Of a stretch of 39,797 bases of DNA, positions 5,528-14,505 are shown piece by piece. Made by a program: the position numbers and the translations under genes. The DNA is taken from contig QIIW01000055.1 of NCBI GenBank assembly GCA_003231645.1, forward strand, positions 1 through 39,797, read 5' to 3'. The notes under the pieces were generated by a model. The model was not told the origin of the DNA and did not search any database. It saw only the letters and a program-made list of their open reading frames with translations. Every line of letters starts with the position of its first letter. The stretch's first letter is position 1. This DNA is from Acidimicrobiia bacterium. GTDB lineage: Bacteria; Actinomycetota; Acidimicrobiia; Acidimicrobiales; Aldehydirespiratoraceae.

Positions 5528-8065
5528 ATGAAGCAAAGAGAGGTGAGCGATCTCGAGTTCGGGCTGTGGCGTCTGTTCCTCAGGTCCCGACTCTTCGGCA
5601 TGGTTCTTCTCGCATCTATCGTCTTCGTGCCGTGGATCGGCATCGACCGGCGGGTCGGCTGGCTGACCCTCCTGGTTGGAGTGCCCTTCAACCAGGTGGA
5701 GCACACCTTTCTCATCCGGACCCGAAGGGTTCCATGGATAACGCCGGCGGTGGACGCGATACTGCTGGCCCTCGCCATAAGCATCGATCCGACCATCGCG
5801 CCGGTCGCCGGTCTCTTCTTGATGGCGTCCAACAGCCAAGCCGCGATGGTGGGCTGGAAACCCACGATCCTGTCGGGCCTCATCGGCCTCCCGTTCGTGT
5901 CGATGGCCCTCGTGCGATATGCACCCGACAACGCGGCGGTCCTCATAATCGCCTACGTCATCACGTCCACCTTGGTGACGGTATTCGTGTCGATCATCGC
6001 CGAGTCGGAGCGGCGCGAGCGGCGCGATCGCGACCAGATGCTCCACGGCCTCGATGCGATCGTCTGGCAGGCCCATCCGTACCCGTTCGTGCAGGCGGAT
6101 CTACAGGGGCGAACGCTCGACATCATCGGTCTCCCGGCAGATCGACTTTCGACTCCCGGAGCCTGGCTCTCACGTCTCCCATCCACGGACCGGACGAGGG
6201 TCACCGCCATGTCCCGAGCCGCCATCGACGGCGGCCGGGACCACGAGCTGAACTATCGGATCGTCAATTCGTCGGGAGAAATCCGTCACGTTCGCGACCG
6301 CGTGCGCGTCGAGACCGACGAGTCGGGCCGACCTGTCAGGTCGGCCGGCGTGATCCTCGACGTAACCGACCAAGTGCGCGTCGGGGAGACCAACCGAAGT
6401 CTCGCCGAGTTGGTCGAACGGGTTCCGGTCGGTCTCATCGTCGCCCGCCACGACGCGAACACCGACGATTTCACCACCGTGACCGTGAACCCGGCCTACG
6501 AGAAGCTGGTCGACCACAGCGCCGTCGACCTGGTCAACGCCTCGGTCCTCGAGGCCATCGACGGCCCCGGTCGCGACGAGATCGAGAAACTCATACGGCT
6601 CACGGCCGGCACCGGCGAAGGTGGCCGCATCGAGGAGGTGCCCGACCTCGTGTCCGGGGGCTCGAGGACGTTCGCGTTGGAGTCGTTCCCGATCTCGAGC
6701 GGGTTGGTGGGTGTGAGCCTCACCGACGTGAGCGACTCGGTGCAGGCATCACAGGCCATACGTTACCGAGCCCTGCACGACGGACTGACCGACCTGCCCA
6801 ATCGTGCCCTGTTCGAGGATCGGCTGAAGCACGCGCTGGACGCCTCCGGGCGCTCGGGACGAACCGTCGCCCTTCTCATCGTCGACCTCAACCAGTTCAA
6901 GGACGTCAACGACACCTTCGGCCACGCTCATGGCGACCATCTGCTCATCCAGGTGTCCCGCCGCCTCAACGCCGCCCTCAGATCCTGTGACACCGTCGCC
7001 AGGCTCGGCGGCGACGAATTCGCTGTCCTGCTCAGCGACGAGGTCAGCCGACACAGCGCCGTCTCGGCTGCACAACGGATCATGGATTGTTTCGATACTC
7101 CCGTCGACCTGGCGGGCATGGCCGTGCGGTGTGGGGCCAGTATCGGCGTGGCATTCCACCCCGAGGACGCCGGCGAGTCGATGTCACTTCAGCAGCGCGC
7201 CGATGCCGCCATGTACATAGCCAAGGCGCGCGGCGGAGGTATCTCCATCTACGACCACGACCACGGGCATGAACACCACGACCGACTCGGGATCGTCGGT
7301 GACCTGAGCCGAGCCATCGACGACGAGCAGCTCGTCGTGCACTATCAGCCGCTCGTCAACCTTTGGACCGGACAGGTCGATCGAGTCGAGGCACTGGTCC
7401 GTTGGGATCACCCGGTGAGGGGTCTCATCGCTCCGGCCAACTTCATCGACGTGGCCGAGGTCTCCGGGGTCATCAGGCCGCTCACGAAATACGTGATACG
7501 TCGCGCCATCAACGACGTCAGCGACTTTCGCCGAGCCGGCCACGACATCGGGCTCGCGGTCAACATCTCGGTGCGCAACCTCTACGAGCCGTCATTCGTC
7601 AGCTCGGTGGAGGACAGCCTCACGGCGGCGCGTCTACCCGGCCGACACATGACGCTGGAGATCAGCGAAACCCAGGTGATGGACGACCCGATTCTCGCCC
7701 ACGACGTTCTCGGACGACTGGGTGCCCTGGGGGTGAAGGGGTCGGTCGACGACTTCGGTACAGGGCATTCGTCGCTGTCGAACCTCCAGAGCCTGCCGGT
7801 GAGCGAAATCAAGATCGACCGGTCGTTCGTAATCGGGATGGCGGGGGGCGACATCGCCTCGGCGACGATCGTGAAATCGATCGTCGCCCTCGGCCACAAC
7901 CTCGGTCTCGATGTCGTGGCCGAGGGAATCGAGACCAAGCCGGTTCTCGATCGGCTCTCGGCGTTCGAATGCGACCGAGCCCAGGGGTTCTACCTCGCCC
8001 ATCCGATGACACGGGCGAATCTGTCGTCGTTCCTCGACAGCAGCCGGATAGCCACGGGTTCCTGA
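5528..8065 (+). CDS. membrane-anchored PAS-GGDEF-EAL cyclic-di-GMP protein
   Basis: The 845-residue protein starts with about five hydrophobic helices (residues about 20-155) and then a PAS-like region (about 170-410, with two PAS-type segments). The GGDEF domain has an intact GGDEF motif at 494-498 and an I-site RSCD five residues before it, so it can probably make c-di-GMP and be product-inhibited. The EAL domain follows from about residue 595, with EAL at 621-623, DDFGTGHSS, KIDRSFV and EGIET motifs, so phosphodiesterase activity is also plausible. This is a typical bifunctional sensor whose net activity cannot be told from sequence. The start ATG 5528 lies about 100 bases after the selenoprotein gene, so separate transcription is likely. 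No partner gene is adjacent. Confidence 0.92.
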   Translation: MKQREVSDLEFGLWRLFLRSRLFGMVLLASIVFVPWIGIDRRVGWLTLLVGVPFNQVEHTFLIRTRRVPWITPAVDAILLALAISIDPTIAPVAGLFLMASNSQAAMVGWKPTILSGLIGLPFVSMALVRYAPDNAAVLIIAYVITSTLVTVFVSIIAESERRERRDRDQMLHGLDAIVWQAHPYPFVQADLQGRTLDIIGLPADRLSTPGAWLSRLPSTDRTRVTAMSRAAIDGGRDHELNYRIVNSSGEIRHVRDRVRVETDESGRPVRSAGVILDVTDQVRVGETNRSLAELVERVPVGLIVARHDANTDDFTTVTVNPAYEKLVDHSAVDLVNASVLEAIDGPGRDEIEKLIRLTAGTGEGGRIEEVPDLVSGGSRTFALESFPISSGLVGVSLTDVSDSVQASQAIRYRALHDGLTDLPNRALFEDRLKHALDASGRSGRTVALLIVDLNQFKDVNDTFGHAHGDHLLIQVSRRLNAALRSCDTVARLGGDEFAVLLSDEVSRHSAVSAAQRIMDCFDTPVDLAGMAVRCGASIGVAFHPEDAGESMSLQQRADAAMYIAKARGGGISIYDHDHGHEHHDRLGIVGDLSRAIDDEQLVVHYQPLVNLWTGQVDRVEALVRWDHPVRGLIAPANFIDVAEVSGVIRPLTKYVIRRAINDVSDFRRAGHDIGLAVNISVRNLYEPSFVSSVEDSLTAARLPGRHMTLEISETQVMDDPILAHDVLGRLGALGVKGSVDDFGTGHSSLSNLQSLPVSEIKIDRSFVIGMAGGDIASATIVKSIVALGHNLGLDVVAEGIETKPVLDRLSAFECDRAQGFYLAHPMTRANLSSFLDSSRIATGS

Positions 8066-8120
8066 CCCGCGATCCAACGACGGTTGGGCGACCGAGCCCA
8101 CCGACGCCTACCTTCGTACG

Positions 8121-9722
8121 ATGAGGCAGCTGCTGACCGATGACCAACTCGGTGCCGCCGTCCAGACCATGCAGACGATGGTCGACTCGGCTCTCGAATC
8201 GATATCCGATTCGCCGATCGACGACAACCAGGTCGTGGCCTACGACATCGCCCACGGCGCCGCGGTGGTCTCGGCGGCGCGGGCACTCCTGCCATACGCG
8301 CGGTACGGCGACCACGAACGCACGCTCTCGGTGGCCTTCGTGGCGGAGGCCGCCCATGATCTCGGGGCGAGGCTGGCCGGTCGCGAGAAGCTCTGGGGTA
8401 TCGACCCGGTATTCGTCGGGGAGCTTTCGTCGGCCCTCGAGACAGGCCGTGATCCGGAGTTGCTCGGATCGCTGGCCGGCGGTTCCGCGACCCATCTCGA
8501 CGCCGACTTCGAGTTGGTGGCCGAGACGTTCCGGCGTTTTGCCGACGATCGCCTGATGCCGCTGGCGGGAGAGATCCATCGTTCGAATACCGATGTGCCG
8601 GAGGAGCTGATCACCGAACTCGCCTCGCTCGGGGTGTTCGGGCTCTCGGTTCCTGCTGCCTACGGAGGTTTCGCCGAAGGGGACGAACACGACCATCTCG
8701 GCATGGTCGTGGCGACGGAGGAGCTATCGCGCGGCTCGCTGGGTGCCGGTGGTTCTCTCATCACCAGGCCCGAGATCCTCACCAGAGCCCTGGTGGCCGG
8801 CGGTACGGAAACCCAGAAGGCCGAGTGGCTGCCCAGGCTGGCCAGCGGCGAGTCGATGGTCGCCGTCGCGGTCACCGAGCCCGACCACGGCAGTGATGTC
8901 GCCGGTATTCGTTGTGCCGCGTCCCCGGCCCCCGACGGAGGATGGCTGATCAACGGCACCAAGACCTGGTGCACATTCGCGGGGCGGGCCGATGTGATGA
9001 TGCTGCTGGCCCGTACCGACCCGTCCTCCGTCGATCATCGAGGGCTCAGCCTTTTCGTGGTCCCCAAGCCTCGCAGCAGCGGGCACTCGTTCGACCATCG
9101 ACAGCACGGCGACGGCGGAGGCCGCATGCAGGGACGGGCCATCGACACGATCGGGTACCGAGGCATGCATTCGTACGAGGTGTCGTTCGTCGACTGGCGG
9201 GTCGCCGAGGACTCGCTGGTCGGAGGCCCCGACGGCATCGGCCGCGGCTTCTACCTGCAGATGGCCGGATTCGAGAACGGCCGCCTCCAGACGGCGGCCC
9301 GCGCCGTCGGGGTCATGCAGGCCGCCTTCGAGGCCGCATCGTCGTACGCCGCGCAGCGCACGGTCTTCGGACTCCCGATCGGCGACTACCAGTTGACGCA
9401 GGCCAAGCTGGGGCGGATGGCGGTCCTGGTGCAGGCATCACGCCAGTTCGCGCTTCACGTGGCCCGCCTGATGGGCACCGGAGACGACCGGGCCGGGGTC
9501 GAGGCGTCGATGGTGAAGGCCTACGCCTGCGAGGCGGCCGAATGGGTGACGCGCGAAGCCATGCAGATCCACGGCGGCATGGGATACGCCGAGGAGTACG
9601 ACGTGTCGCGCTATTTCGTCGACGCGCGGGTGCTGTCGATCTTCGAGGGAACCGACGAGACGCTGTGTCTAAAGGTGATCATCCGTCGGCTGCTGGCGGA
9701 GCGGACGAAGTCGGGACGCTGA
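8121..9722 (+). CDS. acyl-CoA dehydrogenase with N-terminal extension, methylsuccinyl-CoA dehydrogenase-like
   Basis: The 533-residue protein is about 150 residues longer than a standard acyl-CoA dehydrogenase. Residues about 1-130 form an extra helical domain (AHGAAVVSAARALLPYARYG...). The rest is a full flavoenzyme with the VTEPDHGSDVAG substrate/FAD segment, the QIHGGMGYAEEYDVSRYFVDAR segment and Glu509 in IFEGTDE, the usual catalytic base. This length and extension resemble (2S)-methylsuccinyl-CoA dehydrogenase (Mcd) of the ethylmalonyl-CoA pathway. I propose that as the leading specific function but cannot confirm it, because the diagnostic neighbours (crotonyl-CoA carboxylase, ethylmalonyl-CoA mutase) are not in the window. 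Its 3' end overlaps the convergent CapA-like gene by 44 bases. Confidence 0.85.
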   Translation: MRQLLTDDQLGAAVQTMQTMVDSALESISDSPIDDNQVVAYDIAHGAAVVSAARALLPYARYGDHERTLSVAFVAEAAHDLGARLAGREKLWGIDPVFVGELSSALETGRDPELLGSLAGGSATHLDADFELVAETFRRFADDRLMPLAGEIHRSNTDVPEELITELASLGVFGLSVPAAYGGFAEGDEHDHLGMVVATEELSRGSLGAGGSLITRPEILTRALVAGGTETQKAEWLPRLASGESMVAVAVTEPDHGSDVAGIRCAASPAPDGGWLINGTKTWCTFAGRADVMMLLARTDPSSVDHRGLSLFVVPKPRSSGHSFDHRQHGDGGGRMQGRAIDTIGYRGMHSYEVSFVDWRVAEDSLVGGPDGIGRGFYLQMAGFENGRLQTAARAVGVMQAAFEAASSYAAQRTVFGLPIGDYQLTQAKLGRMAVLVQASRQFALHVARLMGTGDDRAGVEASMVKAYACEAAEWVTREAMQIHGGMGYAEEYDVSRYFVDARVLSIFEGTDETLCLKVIIRRLLAERTKSGR

Positions 9723-10947
9723 TCCCGTCGTTGATGAACAGCCCGTCCTGCGGACCCAACCGCGACGACACGACGGCTTCGGTGCGGGCCGCCGACTTCG
9801 CCAGTTCATTCAGGGTGGCCCGGGGAAGGTCGTCCCGGGGCGCGGCGGGATTCGCGAGTCTGATCACGTAACCATTCTTGCGATCGACCCACGTCGGCAC
9901 GTAGCTCACGGACGTGGCCTTGATGCTGCCGTCGGTGCTTTCGTGGAGATCGACCAGGACGATCATCCCGTCCTGGGTCGCCGCGGTCTGGCAACACGCC
10001 GCCGACTGGTTCGACAGGAAGTTGCCGAGGCCGTACACCACCCATTCGCCGCCGATCTTGTCGATCGGCTGGACGACGTGGGCGTGGGATCCGATGATCA
10101 TATCGACCTGGTCGGAGGGCAGGATCTCGTGCAGCCATTCGTCCTGTTGGGCGTTCGGTGCCGAACGGTACTGCGTGCCCCAGTGGAGGCTCACGATCAC
10201 GAACTCGGCACCGGCCTCTCGGGCCAGGCGGGCCTCCTCGATTATCTTCGTCGGGTCGATCAGATCGACGAGGTATTGCTTCGAGACCGGCAACTTGAAC
10301 CCGTTGAGACCGTAGGTGGCCGAAATGTGGGCAATGGTGATTCCATTCACCTCATAGAGCACCGGAGCGAGATCGGCCTCGGGGCTGGTGGCCATCCCCG
10401 CCGCGGTGAGACCTACCTCGTCGAACACCTTGAGGGTGGAGGCGATGCCTGCTTCGCGCTGGTCGTAGGAATGGTTGCTGGCGGTGGAACAGCCGTCGTA
10501 CCCGACCGCCTTGACCGCTTCGGCGTAGGCTCTCGGCCCGTTGAATACCGGAAAACTGCTGAGGTGGGTGTTGTCGAGCGCGAGTGGTGTCTCCATGTGA
10601 CAGATCGCGAGGTCGGCGCCCGCGATGATCGGCTCCACTTCCCTGAACAGCGGTCGAAAATCCATCCCGTCGACCGAGTTTGCGTCAGCGGCTGCGATCA
10701 CGGGGCGATGGGGCAACAGATCGCCGGTGAAGGCGATGGTCGCCGACCTGGGCGGAGGCAGCGTCGTGGTCGTCGTCGTCGAGGTGGTGGAAGAACTTGT
10801 CGTGGTGGAACTGGTCGGCGCGACCTGCGAGGCCGACGCCGTGGCGGGGCCGTCGGGAGAGTCGTTCTCGACCACCAGCCAGGCGAGCGCGCCACCGGCC
10901 ACGAACACTGCCGCGAGGATCAGCGCCCGAACCCTCTTGAGGGTCAT
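9679..10947 (-). CDS. CapA-family (poly-gamma-glutamate synthesis-like) exported protein
   Basis: The 422-residue protein has a basic N-terminus followed by a hydrophobic stretch (about residues 8-26), then a Ser/Thr-rich linker (about 45-65) and a CapA/metallophosphatase-like domain from about 72. The domain shows FTGDLLPHRP near its start, ASNHSYDQREAG, LHWGTQYRSAPN, GSHAHVVQP and YGLGNFLSNQS, all typical of the CapA family. It is probably anchored outside the cell. CapA homologues are linked to poly-gamma-glutamate capsules, but there are no capB/capC genes here, so the biochemical role is open. The ATG 10947 overlaps the stop of the IF-2B-like gene by 4 bases; upstream in-frame codons are not family-like. 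Confidence 0.85.
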   Translation of the reverse strand: MTLKRVRALILAAVFVAGGALAWLVVENDSPDGPATASASQVAPTSSTTTSSSTTSTTTTTTLPPPRSATIAFTGDLLPHRPVIAAADANSVDGMDFRPLFREVEPIIAGADLAICHMETPLALDNTHLSSFPVFNGPRAYAEAVKAVGYDGCSTASNHSYDQREAGIASTLKVFDEVGLTAAGMATSPEADLAPVLYEVNGITIAHISATYGLNGFKLPVSKQYLVDLIDPTKIIEEARLAREAGAEFVIVSLHWGTQYRSAPNAQQDEWLHEILPSDQVDMIIGSHAHVVQPIDKIGGEWVVYGLGNFLSNQSAACCQTAATQDGMIVLVDLHESTDGSIKATSVSYVPTWVDRKNGYVIRLANPAAPRDDLPRATLNELAKSAARTEAVVSSRLGPQDGLFINDGISVPTSSAPPAADG

Positions 10948-11732
10948 CGGAACAGCTCCGGCGCCACCGGGCAGTCGGTGGCCAGGATCGCCTCGGCGAC
11001 GCGCCCCCGTCCCGACCGACCACAAACCGAGCCGACATTGGTGAAGGGCACGAACTCGATGTCGCGCCGCCACGGCTCATCGACCGTCGGGATCTCGAGC
11101 ATCGCCTGCCACATGCGCACCGGCAGAAATCTTCCCACACCGGCCACCACCCACACGTCGATGCCGGCATCGGCGGCGACCGCGGCCGCCGCCCGCGAAC
11201 CCGACCTGGCGTGAGCCCCGTCGGGTCCGGCGGCCTCGGCCTCGATCAACACCAGGTCACACGCTGCTGCTGCCGCGCCGACACCCCAGTCGGGAACATC
11301 GGTGCACAGGTAATCGAGACGTCGAAGCTCCTGGAGCAGGACAAACCCCTCACCGGCCGCTTCGACCACCATCACCTCGATGTCGGGCCGGCGCAACAGA
11401 GCGCGTCCGGCGTTGTCGGGAGATCCGATCACCAGCACCCGCGTGTCGGAGGGCAATGCTGCCGCGAGTTCAGCCGCCGTCGGGTCGGCGACGATGGCCT
11501 CGACCGCGTCGCGAGACTCCCGCACCGGATCGGCCCCGGTCAGCATGCGGGCGGCCAGCCACACCAGCGGACCGCAACCGGGTCGACGACGCAGGAGTTG
11601 GCGACACGCGGTGAGCAGCTCGGTGGGATCACCCGCGAACGCGGCGAGCGCACCCGCCGCCTCGCGCACCAACGGCTCAGCCGGCACGTCTCCGGCGCGG
11701 GCCACGTATCGGAGCCTCTCGATGGGGTGCAC
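10944..11732 (-). CDS. IF-2B-like (NagB/RpiA-fold) protein of unknown function
   Basis: The 262-residue product, starting at the GTG at 11732 (VHPIERLR), has a helical first third. A Rossmann-like part follows, with TRVLVIGSPDNAGRALL, CDLVLIEAEAAGPDG, SRAAAAVAADAG and VWVVAGVGRFLPVRMW, as in proteins related to eukaryotic initiation factor 2B subunits and methylthioribose-1-phosphate isomerase. The actinobacterial members are uncharacterised. A longer frame reaches 11891 but would overlap the divergent gene and is Arg-rich and shadow-like. It is coupled to the CapA-like gene (ATGA overlap). My function assignment rests on fold resemblance only. Confidence 0.65.
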   Translation of the reverse strand: MHPIERLRYVARAGDVPAEPLVREAAGALAAFAGDPTELLTACRQLLRRRPGCGPLVWLAARMLTGADPVRESRDAVEAIVADPTAAELAAALPSDTRVLVIGSPDNAGRALLRRPDIEVMVVEAAGEGFVLLQELRRLDYLCTDVPDWGVGAAAAACDLVLIEAEAAGPDGAHARSGSRAAAAVAADAGIDVWVVAGVGRFLPVRMWQAMLEIPTVDEPWRRDIEFVPFTNVGSVCGRSGRGRVAEAILATDCPVAPELFR

Positions 11733-11803
11733 GCGTGGCAGCGTATCGATGCACTCCCGGCCAACGTACCTGATACGACCCGACCGGGCACCGCTGCGCC
11801 AGC

Positions 11804-12223
11804 TTGGCCGACCGTGGTAGCGCCATCGTCGGACATTCGACTGTCTCGCTCGTCGGCGAGACCCGCCCGCTCGCCGACTGGTTGACGACATTTCCTCTCG
11901 TGGCAGTGGTTCTCGATCCCTTCACCCACGAGAGCGCGTGGATTCTCGACGACGCCCGTCGTTTCCTCGGCACCTACGCCGACGAGTTCCTCACCTTCAC
12001 CGATCCTGATCTCGAGGTGATCCGCGGCATCGGTATCGGAGCCACCCCGGCGTTCGCCCTGCTCAGGCACGACGGCACAATTTCGGCCAAGGCCGAGGGT
12101 TGGAGCCCGCAGTCGTGGCGCAAGGTCGCCGAGGCGATCGTGGCACTCACCCGGTGGAGCCGGCCCATGATTCCCGACGCAGGCGACCCGGCCGAGTTCA
12201 CCGGACACCCCGTGGGGAGCTGA
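11804..12223 (+). CDS. thioredoxin-fold-like protein without Cys
   Basis: The 139-residue frame contains no Cys. The segment VAVVLDPFTHESAWILDDARRF (31-53) aligns in position with a thioredoxin CxxC region, with Thr/His/Glu/Ser where Cys would be. GATPAFALLRHDG (79-91) looks like the cis-Pro strand, and a C-terminal helix follows (SPQSWRKVAEAI). It is thus probably a redox-inactive thioredoxin-like protein. The only start in the open frame is the TTG at 11804; an in-frame TGA lies at 11771. It is divergent from the IF-2B-like gene (71 bases) and 44 bases before the fumarase, so it may share a transcript with it. Confidence 0.65.
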   Translation: MADRGSAIVGHSTVSLVGETRPLADWLTTFPLVAVVLDPFTHESAWILDDARRFLGTYADEFLTFTDPDLEVIRGIGIGATPAFALLRHDGTISAKAEGWSPQSWRKVAEAIVALTRWSRPMIPDAGDPAEFTGHPVGS

Positions 12224-12267
12224 TTCGCGAACATGGGTGGGGCGCGCCGGCCGGATAGGTTGACGCC

Positions 12268-13905
12268 ATGCCCGAGTTCGCGTACTCCCCCCTGCTCCCC
12301 CTCGGTCCCGACGACACCGAATACCGGCTCGTCACCACCACCGGGGTATCCACGTTCGAGGTCGACGGCCGGACCTTCCTGAAGGTCGAGCCCGAGGCAC
12401 TCACCCGGCTCACCGAGGAGGCGATGCACGACATCGCCCACTACCTTCGCACCGACCACCTGATCAAGCTCGCCAAGATCCTCGACGACCCCGAGGCATC
12501 CGGCAACGATCGCTTCGTGGCCACCGAACTCCTGCGCAACGCCATCATCGCCTCGGCCGGTGTGCTGCCAATGTGTCAGGACACCGGCACGGCGATCGTG
12601 ATGGGTAAGAAAGGCGAGCAGGTCGTGACCTTCGCCGACGATGCCGAAGCCATCTCCCGCGGTGTCTACAACACCTACACATCGTCCAATTTGCGTTACT
12701 CGCAGGTCGCCCCGGTGTCGATGTTCGAGGAATACAACACCGCCAACAACCTGCCGGCCCAGATCGAGATCTACTCGACTCCGGGCGACAGCTACGAATT
12801 CCTGTTCGTGGCCAAGGGCGGCGGATCGGCCAACAAGACCTACCTGTTCCAGAAGACCAAGGCCCTTCTCAACGAGCAGTCCATGCTTGACTTTCTCGAC
12901 GAGTCCCTGCGCTCGCTCGGCACCGCCGCCTGTCCGCCGTATCACCTTGCTCTCGTGGTCGGCGGAACCTCGGCGGAGTACAACCTCAAAACCGCCAAGT
13001 ACGCGTCGGCCCACTACCTCGACTCGTTGCCCACCTCGGGCGACCGGGCCACCGGGCACGGATTCCGCGACCTCGAATGGGAGGATCGCATCCTGGAGCT
13101 CACCCGGGGTCTCGGGATCGGAGCCCAGTTCGGCGGCAAGTACTTCTGCCACGACGTTCGGGTGATTCGTCTCCCCCGCCACGGCGCCTCCAATCCGGTC
13201 GGCCTGGCCGTGAGCTGTTCGGCCGATCGCCAAGCCAGGGCGCGGATCACCGCCGCCGGGATCTTCCTCGAACAGCTCGAAACCGACCCGGCTCGGTTCC
13301 TTCCCGACGACACGGCCGACGATCTCTCCGACAAGGCGATTCACATCGATCTCAACCAACCGATGGAAGCGATCAGAAGCCGGCTGTCCCAGTACCCCGT
13401 GAAGACCAGGCTGTCTCTCACCGGCACGCTCGTGGTCGGCCGCGACATCGCCCACGCCAAGATCAAGGAACGCCTCGACGCCGGCGAGCCGATGCCCGAA
13501 TATCTCCGCGACCATCCCATCTACTACGCGGGTCCGGCCAAGACCCCCGAGGGCTACACCTCGGGATCGTTCGGCCCCACCACCGCCGCCCGCATGGACC
13601 CCTACGTCGACCAGTTCCAAGCCGCCGGCGGATCGCTGGTGATGCTCGCCAAGGGCAACCGCTCCCGGCAGGTCACCGAGGCCTGCGCGACCCACGGCGG
13701 GTTCTATCTCGGTTCGATCGGTGGCCCCGCCGCCCGCCTGGCCAAGGACTCGATCCGCAGCGTCGAGGTGCTCGAATACCCCGAACTCGGCATGGAGGCG
13801 ATCTGGAAGATCGAGGTCGTTAACTTCCCTGCGTTCATCATCATCGACGACAAGGGCAACGACTTCTATTCCGAGGTCTCGACCCCGGTGAAATTGCGGG
13901 GCTGA
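12268..13905 (+). CDS. fumA: class I (iron-sulfur) fumarate hydratase
   Basis: The 545-residue protein matches the length (548 in E. coli FumA) and both domains of class I fumarase, which interconverts fumarate and L-malate in the TCA cycle. The three Cys that hold the labile 4Fe-4S cluster are present at Cys103 (PMCQDTGTA), Cys222 ([14 protein letters not shown]) and Cys317 (SCSADRQ), in step with 105, 224 and 318 of FumA. The C-terminal beta domain carries the [20 protein letters not shown] segment. The cluster is oxygen-sensitive, so many aerobes carry class II instead or as well. The start ATG 12268 fits the family N-terminus. Confidence 0.95.
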   Translation: MPEFAYSPLLPLGPDDTEYRLVTTTGVSTFEVDGRTFLKVEPEALTRLTEEAMHDIAHYLRTDHLIKLAKILDDPEASGNDRFVATELLRNAIIASAGVLPMCQDTGTAIVMGKKGEQVVTFADDAEAISRGVYNTYTSSNLRYSQVAPVSMFEEYNTANNLPAQIEIYSTPGDSYEFLFVAKGGGSANKTYLFQKTKALLNEQSMLDFLDESLRSLGTAACPPYHLALVVGGTSAEYNLKTAKYASAHYLDSLPTSGDRATGHGFRDLEWEDRILELTRGLGIGAQFGGKYFCHDVRVIRLPRHGASNPVGLAVSCSADRQARARITAAGIFLEQLETDPARFLPDDTADDLSDKAIHIDLNQPMEAIRSRLSQYPVKTRLSLTGTLVVGRDIAHAKIKERLDAGEPMPEYLRDHPIYYAGPAKTPEGYTSGSFGPTTAARMDPYVDQFQAAGGSLVMLAKGNRSRQVTEACATHGGFYLGSIGGPAARLAKDSIRSVEVLEYPELGMEAIWKIEVVNFPAFIIIDDKGNDFYSEVSTPVKLRG

Positions 13906-13957
13906 CCGGCCGCCGGTTCTCGGAGAACGGTCCGGCCCGATATGTAATCCGTCCGAT

Positions 13958-13973
13958 TGTATGACAACATACA
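13958..13973. promoter_or_regulatory. inverted repeat, probable MarR operator
   Basis: TGTATG-ACAA-CATACA is a perfect 6-bp inverted repeat with a 4-base spacer ending 7 bases before the MarR-family ATG. It stands out as AT-rich in GC-rich DNA. MarR proteins bind 16-20-base palindromes like this, so autoregulation and control of the following thiolase operon are likely. A TATGTA hexamer at 13941-13946 could be the -10 box. Confidence 0.55.
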
Positions 13974-13979
13974 CATCGC

Positions 13980-14489
13980 ATGCCCGACCTCTCCCCCAAA
14001 ACACCGGCTGCCCCCCGCGTCACGCCCTCGTGGCACCGCTTCGAGATCGCCATCATCGCGACGGCCCGTGAGCTGAGGTCCGCGTTCGACGAGCGGCTGG
14101 CGGTGCTCGGACTCAACCTGTCACAGGCCTCACTGCTCGCCTACGTCACCGACTTCGGTTCGAGCACCCAGACCGAACTGGCCGAGATGGTCGGACTGGG
14201 ACGGGCCGCCACCGGCACCATGATCGATCAACTCGAGCGGCGCGGTCTGCTGGAACGCCGTCCCGATCCCGACGACCGGCGGGTATGGCTGGTGGCCGCC
14301 ACACCGGAGGGCGAACGGCTCGTCGAGGACTTCTATGACCTCGACCGCGGCCTACGGGCCGAGTTCCGCCGCGGCATCTCCCGCGAGGACCGACACCAGT
14401 TGGCCGATCTACTCGATCGACTCGGCACCAACATCGCCGAGTCCCGCGGTCGGCCCCGGCCGACCCTGCCCGAATCCGACAATCGTTGA
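13980..14489 (+). CDS. MarR-family transcriptional regulator
   Basis: The 169-residue protein has the MarR winged-helix layout. A dimerisation helix (about 15-45) is followed by the helix-turn-helix STQTELAEMVGLGRAATGTM (about 61-80), the recognition-linked LERRGLLERRPDPDDRRVW wing (about 84-103) and a C-terminal dimerisation helix. It lies 16 bases before a thiolase/SDR/enoyl-CoA hydratase cluster and has an inverted repeat at its own start. It probably represses these beta-oxidation-type genes and is released by an acyl-CoA or aromatic ligand; the ligand is unknown. Confidence 0.9.
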   Translation: MPDLSPKTPAAPRVTPSWHRFEIAIIATARELRSAFDERLAVLGLNLSQASLLAYVTDFGSSTQTELAEMVGLGRAATGTMIDQLERRGLLERRPDPDDRRVWLVAATPEGERLVEDFYDLDRGLRAEFRRGISREDRHQLADLLDRLGTNIAESRGRPRPTLPESDNR

Positions 14490-14505
14490 ATCCAGGAGAA
14501 CATCC

